A stretch of DNA of 64,000 nt, taken from the NCBI GenBank assembly GCA_021203845.1, contig JAJQAK010000167.1, positions 24,826 through 88,825 of the forward strand, given 5' to 3'. The notes under the pieces were generated by a model that worked only from the letters and a program-made list of their open reading frames with translations, was not told where the DNA came from and searched no databases. Each line of letters begins with the position of its first letter. The first letter of the stretch is position 1. The stretch comes from Clostridia bacterium. GTDB lineage: Bacteria > Bacillota > Clostridia > Christensenellales > Borkfalkiaceae. Positions 27,568 to 36,467 of this stretch are shown here, piece after piece. Both the position numbers and the translations under genes were made by a program.

Positions 27568-28014
27568 GTGAATGAGGGTTCGACTTTTTATAACATAAGA
27601 ACCGGCAACGCGGTGGCACTTGCCCAGGAATACAGCGAGGCATTGAAAGCGATCAATGGATATTTGCCGATGGACAACTCAGTGGAAGCGTTTCAGGGTT
27701 TTCTGACGGGGAGTTTTTTGGCATCCGTTTCCAACGTATACGCCGTATACCCTGATAATGTCAACAGGGACGAATTTTGTTATCTGTGTCTTTTCCCCCG
27801 ATACGATCGTTACTCACCTATGACCCCGGGGGTTGTCATTGGAGTTGACATCTGTAAGGAAGAGGGCGAAATGGAGAAGACGGCGAGAGCGGCCCTTGAT
27901 AAAATAGACAGATATGGCTGCGATGAATTACTGGAGCATCTCGGAACGCGCCGGATTGACAGATATGGGATGGTTTATTGCAATCGAAACGTTGTTGCCG
28001 TAAAAGGGAATTAG
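27568..28014 (+). CDS. Free-standing PD-(D/E)XK-like C-terminal domain, probably catalytically dead
   Basis: 148 residues, GTG start after TGGAGG. The order of segments fits the PDDEXK_9-type C-terminal domain that normally follows an AAA-ATPase-like part: a helix around LKAINGYLPMDNSVEAFQGF, a Y-P-D turn, a VVIGVDI strand where active members have I-I-E-x-K, then EKTARAALDKIDRYG and a final GMVYCNRNVVAV strand. The Glu and Lys of E-x-K are not at that strand. It has its own promoter and ribosome site, so it may be expressed. Assignment is by pattern only. Confidence 0.55.
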   Translation: MNEGSTFYNIRTGNAVALAQEYSEALKAINGYLPMDNSVEAFQGFLTGSFLASVSNVYAVYPDNVNRDEFCYLCLFPRYDRYSPMTPGVVIGVDICKEEGEMEKTARAALDKIDRYGCDELLEHLGTRRIDRYGMVYCNRNVVAVKGN

Positions 28015-28077
28015 ACGTCGCGGGTCGTTTCGCCGCAAACGTTAATTGACATGCCGTCCGGCTTGGCCGCAGTTATT

Positions 28078-28671
28078 CTACCCTTGTTTTGTTTTTCTTC
28101 TTATAAGGCTTGCGAGACAGTTCAGATTGTTGCTGCGGTAAAGTGGGGCGAGTTCTAAAATGTCATTTAAGGACAGTGCCCAAAAGTCTTCTTCGTATAT
28201 TCTGAGGTTCTCGAACAGCATGTCGGAAATGTCCTTCATGCTTCTTACTGGCGGCATGATGTAGAGTTTGTCGCAAAGAGCCTTTTCCGGAGTGGCAATC
28301 TGATAAGAATATCCCCCTTCGATGTTCAGCGTGACGCCCCAGGGATACGCGTCAAGGGGGACGTCCCTGTAGCTGTAGTTACCCCAGGCATTTTTGTAAA
28401 GGCGCTGTCTGTTTTTCAAAGTCGTGGCCGACGTGAAGCAGAAGACGCCCTCGGGGATGAGGTCGTACATGCTCAGAACATATTCGAAAGACAGGTAGGA
28501 GGGCCCGCAGATGCTGTCGGCCAAATATTTCCCGTCCGTGTGCCTGTCCGTTTCGTACAATCCGCGTGCGACCTTTATGAGGTTTCCCTTTCTGACTTCC
28601 TGAGCCAGTTTTTCTGACAAGTTCGTATAGTCTTTGTACATTTCTTTGAGCTCAAGCATCGTCAGAATCAT
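28078..28671 (-). CDS. Orphan AbiEi-type antitoxin
   Basis: 197 residues, collinear with the AbiEi protein at 26540-27130 with no gaps at the main blocks: GPSYLSFEY, YDLIPEGV, NYSYRDVP, IATPEKALCDKLYIMPPVRS, APLYRSNNL. GGAGG ribosome site. No toxin gene follows: downstream on the minus strand lies the convergent ORF at 27568-28014. It may be a leftover of a second AbiE pair or an unpaired antitoxin able to neutralise AbiEii toxins. Confidence 0.85.
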   Translation of the reverse strand: MILTMLELKEMYKDYTNLSEKLAQEVRKGNLIKVARGLYETDRHTDGKYLADSICGPSYLSFEYVLSMYDLIPEGVFCFTSATTLKNRQRLYKNAWGNYSYRDVPLDAYPWGVTLNIEGGYSYQIATPEKALCDKLYIMPPVRSMKDISDMLFENLRIYEEDFWALSLNDILELAPLYRSNNLNCLASLIRRKTKQG

Positions 28672-28756
28672 GTATGCAGGCCTCCGTTAATCTATAGAGC
28701 GGGTTACCAGAGGAAACCTATGCCTATAGCCTTGTTGATTTCCTCGGGATAAATCT

Positions 28757-28785
28757 ATAATATAGCTTTTATTTGCGGAAATCAA
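28757..28785 (-). promoter_or_regulatory. Promoter of the orphan AbiEi gene
   Basis: Minus strand TTGATT (28780-28785), 17-bp spacer, TATTAT (28757-28762). Same -35 hexamer, spacing and upstream A tract as the AbiE operon promoter, which fits a shared operator. Confidence 0.7.
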
Positions 28786-28864
28786 CAAAAAAATTGGACG
28801 AAGGACATTCCCGCCGTAAGTTCTTCCCCCGTGACTATGCGAAAGGCCAAACACACGCAAAAAA

Positions 28865-28893
28865 TTGCTTTTAACGCTCAAAGAGTGTATAAT
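28865..28893 (+). promoter_or_regulatory. Promoter for the dehydrogenase at 28901, leaving almost no leader
   Basis: TTGCTT at 28865-28870, 17-bp spacer, TATAAT at 28888-28893. Transcription would begin at about 28900, at the ATG itself. Confidence 0.65.
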
Positions 28894-28900
28894 GCGGTGC

Positions 28901-29929
28901 ATGGATAATTGGAGTCTAAAAGGGCCGAGGCTTCTCGTGCGGGAGGAGCAGTCCGAGACGGACGTGGCCGACAATCAGATAAAGGTTAAAGTGACCCATT
29001 CGCTGATATCCAACTTCGACGCCGCCGTTTACGCCGGGGACGAAGAGACGAGTTATCCCGTGACGCTCGGAAGGTTCGCCACCGGAATTGTCACGGAGGT
29101 AGGAAAGGGCTGCGTGGGGATAAGGATGAGCGACACGGAACACTGCAGGGTGTATTTGGACGGCGTGAAGGGCTGCGGCAAATGCATCGCGTGCAGAAAG
29201 GGACGACCCGAGGAGTGCCTTTCGCCGCAGGTGGCGGGGAAGGACACGGACGGGTACCTTCGCGACATAGTCGTATGTGAGCCCAAGGATGTCGCGATAC
29301 TGCCCGACAACATAGACAACGCCGACGCCGTGTGCATAGAGTACGTGGCTCTCGCGGAAAGCGTGCTGGACAAGATGGACCTTACCGCCGGCAGCAAGGT
29401 CGCGATACTCGGCTGCGGACTTTTGGGGATGGTCATCTCGCAGGTCGCCCAGTATCACAAGTACATTCCCATTATGATTGACTACAACCCGGAAACACTA
29501 GAGTTCGCGAAAAGATGTGGGATATGTTATGCGTTCGCGGAGGACGACACACTCATGGAGAAGGTGGACGAGGCTACGGTGGGGCAGCTTTGCGACGGGG
29601 CCGTGCTGGTGCTTTCCGACAGGCCCAACCCATTGGACGCCGTCAAAGTTGTGGCGAAAAACAGAGCGGTCGCCTTCGCCGGGTTCGTCGTGCCGTCGGT
29701 GAACTTCGACATGCGTGAGTTCATAACGCGCGGAATAAGGTCGTTTGCCGTGACGAACGGATACGGATACATAGGGAGTGCCCTCAACATCATCGCCAAC
29801 GGCGCCGTGAACATGGATGTGTTCAACAGGGAGATCATATCGGACGCGGACCTTGCGCAGCTTTTCGAGACGAGGGCGGGAGGCACCCGGCCTCCCAGCA
29901 AACTCACGATTTTGAAAATGGTCATGTAA
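28901..29929 (+). CDS. Zinc-type alcohol dehydrogenase-like oxidoreductase (MDR superfamily)
   Basis: 342 residues from ATG 28901. An N-terminal GroES-like half carries a four-Cys structural zinc site (CGKC, C near 96, C near 104). The Rossmann part has AILGCGLLGMVISQVAQ near 163-180. The usual catalytic Cys and GHE motif are replaced (ISNFDAAVYAG, LGRFATGIV), so the reaction is uncertain. No ribosome site is seen before the ATG. ATG 28892 lies inside the -10 box. Confidence 0.75.
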   Translation: MDNWSLKGPRLLVREEQSETDVADNQIKVKVTHSLISNFDAAVYAGDEETSYPVTLGRFATGIVTEVGKGCVGIRMSDTEHCRVYLDGVKGCGKCIACRKGRPEECLSPQVAGKDTDGYLRDIVVCEPKDVAILPDNIDNADAVCIEYVALAESVLDKMDLTAGSKVAILGCGLLGMVISQVAQYHKYIPIMIDYNPETLEFAKRCGICYAFAEDDTLMEKVDEATVGQLCDGAVLVLSDRPNPLDAVKVVAKNRAVAFAGFVVPSVNFDMREFITRGIRSFAVTNGYGYIGSALNIIANGAVNMDVFNREIISDADLAQLFETRAGGTRPPSKLTILKMVM

Positions 29930-29934
29930 AAATT

Positions 29935-29977
29935 ACGCCCCCGCAGGGTATGTGCTTTGCGGAGGCGTTTTGTTTTT
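29935..29977 (+). terminator. Terminator after the dehydrogenase
   Basis: ACGCCCCCGCA pairs with TGCGGAGGCGT (one mismatch) and is followed by TTTTGTTTTT. The convergent MBL gene ends at the same place. Confidence 0.8.
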
Positions 29978-30753
29978 CAGATCTCGTACCAGGTGTTTCT
30001 CTCGGGGACGAAAGCGCGCATTCCCGGGAAATTCTTTTGGACGGCGGAAAGGAATCTGTCGGTTTTTTTCTCCGTGGTTATCGGAGGATATGCGTCGTCG
30101 AAGTGCGTGAGCATAACGGCCTTGGGGTTCACACGCCTAAGAACGTTCGCTGATTGCTTCGGAAGGTCGGCTCTTCCCTGGTACGCAAGTGCCAAAAGGT
30201 CGGCACCATGGGGATACGATGTTTCCTCATCGAGGTCGCATGAACCGCATACCATTACGGTTTTTTCACTCCCCTGTATCTCGTACACATATATGTCGGA
30301 GGTTATGGGGAACGATTTGTGCGTTCTGAGTATTTTGACGGACCTCGGGAAATGGAAATAGGTTTTCGGGGAGAGGCCCACGCGCAGCGCGTTGGGGATG
30401 TCAAACGACACGTGTTTTCCCTGGTGCACACGTATTCTGAGATTGCCCGTTTCGATTTCGTCGCCGGGCTTCACGGGCACCATGTCGGTTGTGGAAAATC
30501 CGTTTCTGGCCGCGTTGGCGATGCCGTTGCCCGACACGTATATCGGCGTGTCTTCGCTGCCGCGAAAATCGGGAGCGTCCATAAAATGGTCGAAATGGGG
30601 GTGCGTCACGAACACCGCCGAGGCTTTTTTCGCTTCGTCCATCGGAATCGGTTCTTTATATTTCGCGTACGGCATGAGATACGGATCGAAAAGTATCCTC
30701 GTGTCCGCGTTTTCCAGTATGAGGGTCGCCGTGCCCAGCCACATTACACGCAT
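29977..30753 (-). CDS. UlaG-like metal-dependent hydrolase (metallo-beta-lactamase fold)
   Basis: 258 residues. It has the MRVMWLGTATLIL start, THPHFDHFMD (H-x-H-x-D-H) near 50-59, and later His and Asp residues (CGSCDLDEE, LTHFDDAYP) fitting the MBL fold. It follows the ABC permease gene by four bases, so it is the last gene of that operon. Substrate unknown. Confidence 0.82.
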   Translation of the reverse strand: MRVMWLGTATLILENADTRILFDPYLMPYAKYKEPIPMDEAKKASAVFVTHPHFDHFMDAPDFRGSEDTPIYVSGNGIANAARNGFSTTDMVPVKPGDEIETGNLRIRVHQGKHVSFDIPNALRVGLSPKTYFHFPRSVKILRTHKSFPITSDIYVYEIQGSEKTVMVCGSCDLDEETSYPHGADLLALAYQGRADLPKQSANVLRRVNPKAVMLTHFDDAYPPITTEKKTDRFLSAVQKNFPGMRAFVPERNTWYEI

Positions 30754-30757
30754 AAGT

Positions 30758-33214
30758 TCACTCCACGCTTTTCAGCGATTCGGTCATGTTTATCTTGGGG
30801 ATTGAGCGGGAGAAGATGAGGTTTATGAGAAACGCCGCCGCGAGAGATATGAGCGCGGCATAGACGTAGGATACGGGTTTTACGAAGTAGATGTAGTTCA
30901 TCAGCTCCACGCTGTTTATGCTCATGACGAGGTACGTCACGGGGTATCCGAGAAAAAGCCCCAGAACCGTCCCTATCACGGCAAGAATCATTATCTCGTA
31001 CAGTAGCGAGAGCGCTATTTTTCGCGAAGATATGCCGAGGACTTTCATCGTCGCGATGTCCCTCGTCCTTTCCTTTATGTTGAGAAGGGAGAGGTTGTAG
31101 ACGACCACGACGGAGAGAAGCACGGCGAAGATCATGAGGGTAATTTCCATCGTGGAAAGAGACGATATCCTGTCGTCTATGTATTCGGAAAGCCCCCTCA
31201 CCGACGACGCCTGCGTCGTGCCTGCGGCTTCGTTTATCTTATCTATGAGCCCGTCCGCGTCCGTGCCATCCGCGACCCTTATGAAGGCCGAGCTCGTCCC
31301 GTACAAGCCTTCAAAGGCGTCCGTCTGCAGGAATATCCCCTGGGTTATGGCTGTCTGTAAAATTTCCGTGACCGTGAACTCGGCACTCTGCCCGCTTCCC
31401 GTGAGCATCACGGTGTCGCCCTCGGAAATTCCCAAGGATTTCGCTATCGACTTCGTCATCACGACGTTCCCGTCGTCCGTGTTGAGGGTCGTCATGGTCA
31501 TGCCCTCGGACATGTTGTAAACCTTTATGTCTTTGGACGCGGTGTCCGTGCGTATGGTCATGTAGTATATCGTGTACGTCTCGACGTCTTCCACGCCGTC
31601 TATCTCGAGTGCTTTTTCGACGAAGTTCTCGTTCGTGTACGATGTGGTTATGTCGTAGGTGAACTGCTCGCCGAGCTCAAGGTCTATAGACCTGTCCACG
31701 GTGTCCCCTATGCCGAACGCGCAGACGCAGAGCGCCACGCAGCCCGTTATCCCTATGACGGTCACGAGCGCCCGCACGGGCTTTATGAGTATGTTTCTCG
31801 ATGCCATCTTGACCGACAGGAAGTTTCCGCCGGAAAAGCCTTTCTCTTTCTTCTTTTTCGCATCGCCACTTTGCGGCTTTTCGGAAGCGAGTGTCACGAC
31901 CGACTGAAGCGATTCCGCCGTGACATACGCAGGGACGGAGGAAGCCTCCTCCTCTTTCGCCGTTTTTTTGCGGCGTCTACCCTCGGGAGGGACGGGCCTC
32001 ATGCTTTCGGCGGGTGACTGCCTCGCGACGTTCATGCACACCGCTATGCTTATGGCGGCGGCGAGGGCCGCTATCACAATCACGGCGAGTATGGTCCCCC
32101 AGACATGGAACGATGGCAGTGCGGGGAACGTCAGACCGTACACCATTTCGTATTTGAACTTCATGACGCTCGGTATGACGAACGGCCCTATCACGGCTCC
32201 GAGGACTCCGCCTATGAGGCAGAGAACCGAGCCCATCGAGGCATAGTGCGTCAGAATCTCCCGTGCGGAAAATCCGAGGCCTTTGAGTGTTCCTATCTCG
32301 GTCCTGTCGTCCAAAATGAGTCTGTTCTCGGTCGTGAGTATGACGAAGACGGACACTATGAGGAAGATTATGGGGAAGACATAGACCATCTTCGTGCTCT
32401 GGGATATTTCGGCATCCAGCATGGCGGGAAGCTCCATGGTGGACCTGTCGTATATGAATATGAGGTTGCCGCTGATACCCTCGTCGCCGTCGTAATGCGA
32501 CTGTATCTCGGATTTGAGCGACGCCGCGTCGTCCGTGCGGTAGAGGGCCTGGTTGTAGAAGGGCTTTACTGTGCCGTCCGGGAACATCGTCTTAATCAGA
32601 TTTTCCGAGACGCCGAAAGCTTCCGCCAGGGCTTCGACGAGGAGCGGTTCCGCGACTTCCTCTTCGATATAAATCGCGGAGGTGTTGGAGTCGGACGAGA
32701 CTTCGCCGAACTCGGCGAAGCCGGAAATCGTCGTGTTGATGACAATCTCCGTCTCCGCGCCGCCGTATTCATAGATTATGGCTATTTTCACCTCGGAACC
32801 TATGTCGAATCTGTCGGCGGTGGACGCTATGAGCGCTCCGGAGCTGTCGCCCTCCGTGATTGTCGGATGCGATATCGTGTCCTCGTCTTCGCAGGCGCCG
32901 CCTATGTAGAGCTTGGTGCCCCCGCCGTTCGCGGTGCCTTCCGAATAGAACCTGTACTGCACGCCGTCGGAGACGCTTTCCAGATATTCCTTCTCTTCGT
33001 CCGAGAATGCGTACGCCTGCACGCACACGTCCGCGAGGTTGTGCTTTTCGTAGAAGCCAGTCACCGCTTGGGAGAGAGTTTTCGTGTTGGACAGAAAGCC
33101 GCAGAAGAGTGTGACGGCCAAAAGGGTTATGACTATCATCGACGCGAACTGCAGCCAGTTGTGTCTTATTTCGCGGAGCGTGAGCCGCTGCATGATAAGA
33201 CGCCTTTCTCTCAC
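30758..33214 (-). CDS. ABC transporter permease with FtsX-like domains
   Basis: 818 residues. The GTG at 33214 overlaps the ATPase stop (GTGA) and has GGAGGAG upstream; ATG 33193 is an alternative. A first membrane helix lies near 20-42, a large extracytoplasmic region follows, then FtsX-type membrane blocks (about 255-370 and 690-810) separated by a second external domain. This is the layout of MacB/YtrF-like and lipid or peptide exporters. A much longer opening in the same frame reaches back through the ATPase gene and is not coding there. Confidence 0.88.
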   Translation of the reverse strand: MRERRLIMQRLTLREIRHNWLQFASMIVITLLAVTLFCGFLSNTKTLSQAVTGFYEKHNLADVCVQAYAFSDEEKEYLESVSDGVQYRFYSEGTANGGGTKLYIGGACEDEDTISHPTITEGDSSGALIASTADRFDIGSEVKIAIIYEYGGAETEIVINTTISGFAEFGEVSSDSNTSAIYIEEEVAEPLLVEALAEAFGVSENLIKTMFPDGTVKPFYNQALYRTDDAASLKSEIQSHYDGDEGISGNLIFIYDRSTMELPAMLDAEISQSTKMVYVFPIIFLIVSVFVILTTENRLILDDRTEIGTLKGLGFSAREILTHYASMGSVLCLIGGVLGAVIGPFVIPSVMKFKYEMVYGLTFPALPSFHVWGTILAVIVIAALAAAISIAVCMNVARQSPAESMRPVPPEGRRRKKTAKEEEASSVPAYVTAESLQSVVTLASEKPQSGDAKKKKEKGFSGGNFLSVKMASRNILIKPVRALVTVIGITGCVALCVCAFGIGDTVDRSIDLELGEQFTYDITTSYTNENFVEKALEIDGVEDVETYTIYYMTIRTDTASKDIKVYNMSEGMTMTTLNTDDGNVVMTKSIAKSLGISEGDTVMLTGSGQSAEFTVTEILQTAITQGIFLQTDAFEGLYGTSSAFIRVADGTDADGLIDKINEAAGTTQASSVRGLSEYIDDRISSLSTMEITLMIFAVLLSVVVVYNLSLLNIKERTRDIATMKVLGISSRKIALSLLYEIMILAVIGTVLGLFLGYPVTYLVMSINSVELMNYIYFVKPVSYVYAALISLAAAFLINLIFSRSIPKINMTESLKSVE

Positions 33215-33909
33215 CAGTCTATCTCCTCCACGGCTTTTGGATTTTCCACTTTCTCGTCGCTTATGATGTGTCCGTCGGAGAGGCGTAGCACCCTGTCGGC
33301 GACCTCGGCGAGTTTTGCGTTGTGGGTCACGACGACGACGGTCTTGTCGTTCATTTTGACGAGAGAGAGGAGAAGCGAGAGTATGGTCTTGCCCGTGGCG
33401 GAGTCGAGGGCCCCCGTCGGCTCGTCGCATAGAAGCAGCCTCGGATTTTTGACGACCGCCCGCGCAATCGCCACCCTCTGCTGTTCGCCGCCGGAAAGCT
33501 GGGCGGGGAATTTTTTCGCGCGCGTTTCGAGCCCCACGAGCTTCAGCGCGTCGGCGGCGGTCATGCCGCCCTCGTCCGCGAGAGCCAGGGACACGTTCTC
33601 GAGAGCCGTGAGGTTCCTCATGAGATTGTAGAACTGGAACACGAAACCTATGTCGTTTTTTCTGTACGAGACGAGCTCTTTTTCCGTGAACTTCACTATG
33701 TCTCGGCCCGCGACGACAACCTCGCCCTCCGTCGCGGTGTCCATGCCTCCGAGGACGTTTAGAAGCGTGCTCTTGCCGCTTCCGGAAGGTCCGAGGACAA
33801 CCGCGAATTCGCCGAGCTCCAGGGAGAACGACACGTCCTCCAGCGCCGTCACGGCGGTGGTGGAATCTCCGTATATCTTTGTAAGGTTCTTTACTTCTAT
33901 GTTTGCCAT
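33211..33909 (-). CDS. ABC transporter ATP-binding protein (MacB/LolD type)
   Basis: 232 residues. Walker A GPSGSGKST near 40-48, Q-loop FQFYNLM, signature LSGGEQQRVAIARA near 138-151, Walker B LLLCDEPTGALD. This subgroup pairs with FtsX-like permeases, as encoded next. First gene of a three-gene operon. Confidence 0.95.
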   Translation of the reverse strand: MANIEVKNLTKIYGDSTTAVTALEDVSFSLELGEFAVVLGPSGSGKSTLLNVLGGMDTATEGEVVVAGRDIVKFTEKELVSYRKNDIGFVFQFYNLMRNLTALENVSLALADEGGMTAADALKLVGLETRAKKFPAQLSGGEQQRVAIARAVVKNPRLLLCDEPTGALDSATGKTILSLLLSLVKMNDKTVVVVTHNAKLAEVADRVLRLSDGHIISDEKVENPKAVEEIDW

Positions 33910-33942
33910 GGCTTCCGCTCCGCCGATTTTTTACCATAACCA

Positions 33943-33971
33943 ATTATAATTCCTTCGACGAAAAAATACAA
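33943..33971 (-). promoter_or_regulatory. Promoter of the ABC/MBL operon
   Basis: Minus strand TTGTAT (33966-33971), 17-bp spacer, TATAAT (33943-33948). Confidence 0.6.
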
Positions 33972-34263
33972 ACCATAGGTGCGCCCGCGGGCAAAAATAA
34001 CCGGAGATGTTCGGGTTGCCGGGAAGCGCATCCCTTAACCCATACGCGCATGAATCGGCACGTTTCCGAAAAAGACGCATTGTTGCTCTCGCGATTTGGC
34101 GGGGAATATAGTCGATTCACGAGTCCCGGTTTCTGTGCCGCGGCGGGGCCTACTGAAAAGAAGGGGGTTTGGACGGTAAGGGTGTTGTCCAGGCGGGGGA
34201 AATTTCGCGTGTCGTGCGGGTGTCCGGACGCCGTAAATTGGCCTTGTATCGTCAAAAAATTGT
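33972..34263. other. Intergenic region between divergent promoters
   Basis: About 290 bases. A plus-strand opening (33903-34343) crosses it, but has no ribosome site or family resemblance. Nothing else seen. Confidence 0.5.
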
Positions 34264-34292
34264 TTGACAGAAAAATAAGCGGAGTTTATAAT
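34264..34292 (+). promoter_or_regulatory. Promoter of rpmE and following genes
   Basis: TTGACA at 34264-34269, 17-bp spacer, TATAAT at 34287-34292: perfect consensus. Confidence 0.9.
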
Positions 34293-34332
34293 TACTCTTG
34301 CGTTTGGAAAGACAGCAAATGGAGGTTAGAGC

Positions 34333-34536
34333 ATGAGAGATGACATTCACCCCGAATACCACGAGGTAACCGTCGTGTGCGCCTGCGGAGCGACGTTCAA
34401 GACGGGCACGACAAAAAACGTCGAGACGCTCAAAGTGGATATATGCAACAATTGCCATCCGTTCTACACGGGCAAACAGAAGCTTGTGGACACTGGCGGC
34501 CGCGTAGATAAATTCAACAAGAGATACAATCTGTAA
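34333..34536 (+). CDS. rpmE: 50S ribosomal protein L31, zinc-binding form
   Basis: 67 residues. The zinc ligands are CAC and [14 protein letters not shown] start. A GCCCC/GGGGC hairpin (34543-34561) followed by TTAAATTTTT separates it from the next gene and may attenuate read-through. Confidence 0.96.
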   Translation: MRDDIHPEYHEVTVVCACGATFKTGTTKNVETLKVDICNNCHPFYTGKQKLVDTGGRVDKFNKRYNL

Positions 34537-34589
34537 TTTACGGCCCCGACTGGTAAGGGGCTTAAATTTTTAAAGAGTACTGACGAAAG

Positions 34590-36404
34590 ATGTCCAAAAA
34601 GACCAAGACGAAGAGAATAACGACCTCCGTGGGCGGCCAGGCCGTCATGGAGGGGGTCATGATGTCGGGCAAGACGGGCTACGCCACGGCGGTCCGCGAT
34701 CCGGACGGCGAAATCCAGATGGAGAGCGTGCGCGTGGAAAGTTCCGTTTCGACGCAAAGGGCGAAGAAGGTCCCCGTGGTGAGGGGAATCGTCGGCCTCT
34801 TTACGTCGTTCGGCAGGGGCATCAAGACGCTCATGCGTTCCGGGGACGTCTACGCCGACGACGACTCGGAACCCGGGAGGGTCGAGAAGTGGTGCGCGGA
34901 AAAGCTACACTGCAACCTCTTCGACATCATAACCTACATATCCGTCGTCATAGGGGTGATTCTCGCCGTTGGGATATTCTACGTCGTGCCCCAGATTCTT
35001 TTCAACTACATCGTCAGGATAAACTGTCACGAGGCGTGGCACTACGTCCTTCTGGGCGTCGTCAAACTTGCGATTTTCCTCATCTATCTCGCGCTCATGC
35101 TCGCCATACCGTCCATGAGGCGGATGTACAAGTACCACGGCGCGGAGCATAAGACGATAAATTGCTACGAGAGCGGGAAGGAGCTAACCGTGGACAACGT
35201 CATGTCGTCCTCGCGCATCCACGACAGATGCGGCACGTCGTTCCTTTTCATCGTGGTGATAGTGAACATAGTCGTCTTCTCCCTCATAAACTGGGGGATA
35301 GGCATACAGAACATAGAAAGCGGCGTTCTGCAGGTGCTCGCGAGGATAGGCGTGGAGATTGTGCTTTTGCCGATTCTCATGGGCTTTGGCTACGAGGTGC
35401 TCAAGCTTCTCGCGCACTTCCACGGGAAATTCGCCGCGATATTCAAATCTCCCGGGGCTCTCATGCAGAAGGTCTTCACGACGAGAGAGCCCGACCCCGA
35501 CATGTGCGAGGTGGCGATAGCCGCGTTCAACGAGGCCATGGCGATGGATGCCGACCCCGCGGTGGAGGAGAAGAAGTTCGTCACGGCGGGACTTCTGCCC
35601 GCGAAACTCGCGGAAACGAAGAAGCTTTTCGCAGAGCACGGTGTGGACGAGAGTGATGCCGAGTGGATATACTCACTGGTTCTTCACGTCAAACGCAGCG
35701 AGTTCTCCAACGACGTCAAGGTAACTCCGCACGACGCCAAGGACATAAACGCCATAGAGAAAAGACGCCTGGCCGGCGAGCCCCTCTGGTACATAATGGG
35801 CAACACGGATTTCTACGGCTGTAAGATAAAGGTCGACGAAAGGGTTCTCATCCCGAGACCTGAAACCGAGCTTTTGGCCGAGTCGGTCGCCCAGCTCGCG
35901 GAAAAGGGCGACAAAATTCTGGACCTTTGCACGGGGAGCGGGTGCATAGCAATCTCCGTGGCGAAGGCGTGCAGGAACAAGAACGTGACGGTGACGGCCG
36001 CGGACATATCCGAGGCGGCGCTCGACCTTGCCAAGGAGAACGCTGACGAGAACAACGTCGTCGTGAACTTCGTCAGAAGCGACATGTTCAGCGATCTGCA
36101 CGGAAGATACAACATAGTAGTCTGCAACCCGCCCTACGTAAAGACGGGCGAGATACAGGACCTTCCGAGGGAGATAAAGGACCACGAGCCCGTCATCGCC
36201 CTGGACGGAGGGGAGGACGGACTGGAGTTTTACAGGAGGCTCTCCAGGGATGTTTACCGCTACATCGCGAAGGGCGGAATGCTTCTTCTCGAGTACGGGG
36301 AGGGACAGCTTGAGCCCATACTCCACCTTTTCCCCAAACGTCAGTACTTCATTCCCGTGAAGGATCTGTCTGGCACGGACAGATTCGTAAGGATAGCGTT
36401 TTAG
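34590..36404 (+). CDS. prmC: Fusion of DUF1385 membrane protein and PrmC release-factor glutamine methyltransferase
   Basis: 604 residues in one uninterrupted frame. Residues 1-305 are DUF1385 (YqhQ-like): GGQAVMEGVMM near 15-25, membrane segments near 110-140, 150-175 and 210-260, and YKYHGAEHKTINCYE. Residues about 325-604 are PrmC: N-terminal helical domain, IPRPETELL, the SAM loop LDLCTGSGCIAIS near 445-457 and the catalytic NPPY near 513-516. PrmC methylates the GGQ glutamine of release factors; prfA follows 63 bases later. In many Bacillota the two are adjacent separate genes. No internal stop or start-plus-SD at the junction was seen. Confidence 0.9.
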   Translation: MSKKTKTKRITTSVGGQAVMEGVMMSGKTGYATAVRDPDGEIQMESVRVESSVSTQRAKKVPVVRGIVGLFTSFGRGIKTLMRSGDVYADDDSEPGRVEKWCAEKLHCNLFDIITYISVVIGVILAVGIFYVVPQILFNYIVRINCHEAWHYVLLGVVKLAIFLIYLALMLAIPSMRRMYKYHGAEHKTINCYESGKELTVDNVMSSSRIHDRCGTSFLFIVVIVNIVVFSLINWGIGIQNIESGVLQVLARIGVEIVLLPILMGFGYEVLKLLAHFHGKFAAIFKSPGALMQKVFTTREPDPDMCEVAIAAFNEAMAMDADPAVEEKKFVTAGLLPAKLAETKKLFAEHGVDESDAEWIYSLVLHVKRSEFSNDVKVTPHDAKDINAIEKRRLAGEPLWYIMGNTDFYGCKIKVDERVLIPRPETELLAESVAQLAEKGDKILDLCTGSGCIAISVAKACRNKNVTVTAADISEAALDLAKENADENNVVVNFVRSDMFSDLHGRYNIVVCNPPYVKTGEIQDLPREIKDHEPVIALDGGEDGLEFYRRLSRDVYRYIAKGGMLLLEYGEGQLEPILHLFPKRQYFIPVKDLSGTDRFVRIAF

Positions 36405-36467
36405 TCAGCATTTTATCTCGCGCTGCACGATGTGCGGCGTTTTTTACAAAAACGCAGGGAGTTTGGA

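Noticed and set aside
30758-33943. A 1061-codon open frame on the minus strand
   Set aside because: Its first 240 codons run out of frame through the ABC ATPase gene and give an Arg-rich nonsense protein; the true permease starts at 33214 or 33193.
33903-34343. 146-codon plus-strand frame before rpmE
   Set aside because: No ribosome site, no recognisable domain, and it crosses two divergent promoters.
34543-34570. Hairpin after rpmE as a full terminator
   Set aside because: Short 5-bp stem and a broken T run; kept only as possible attenuation because prmC/prfA have no other promoter.
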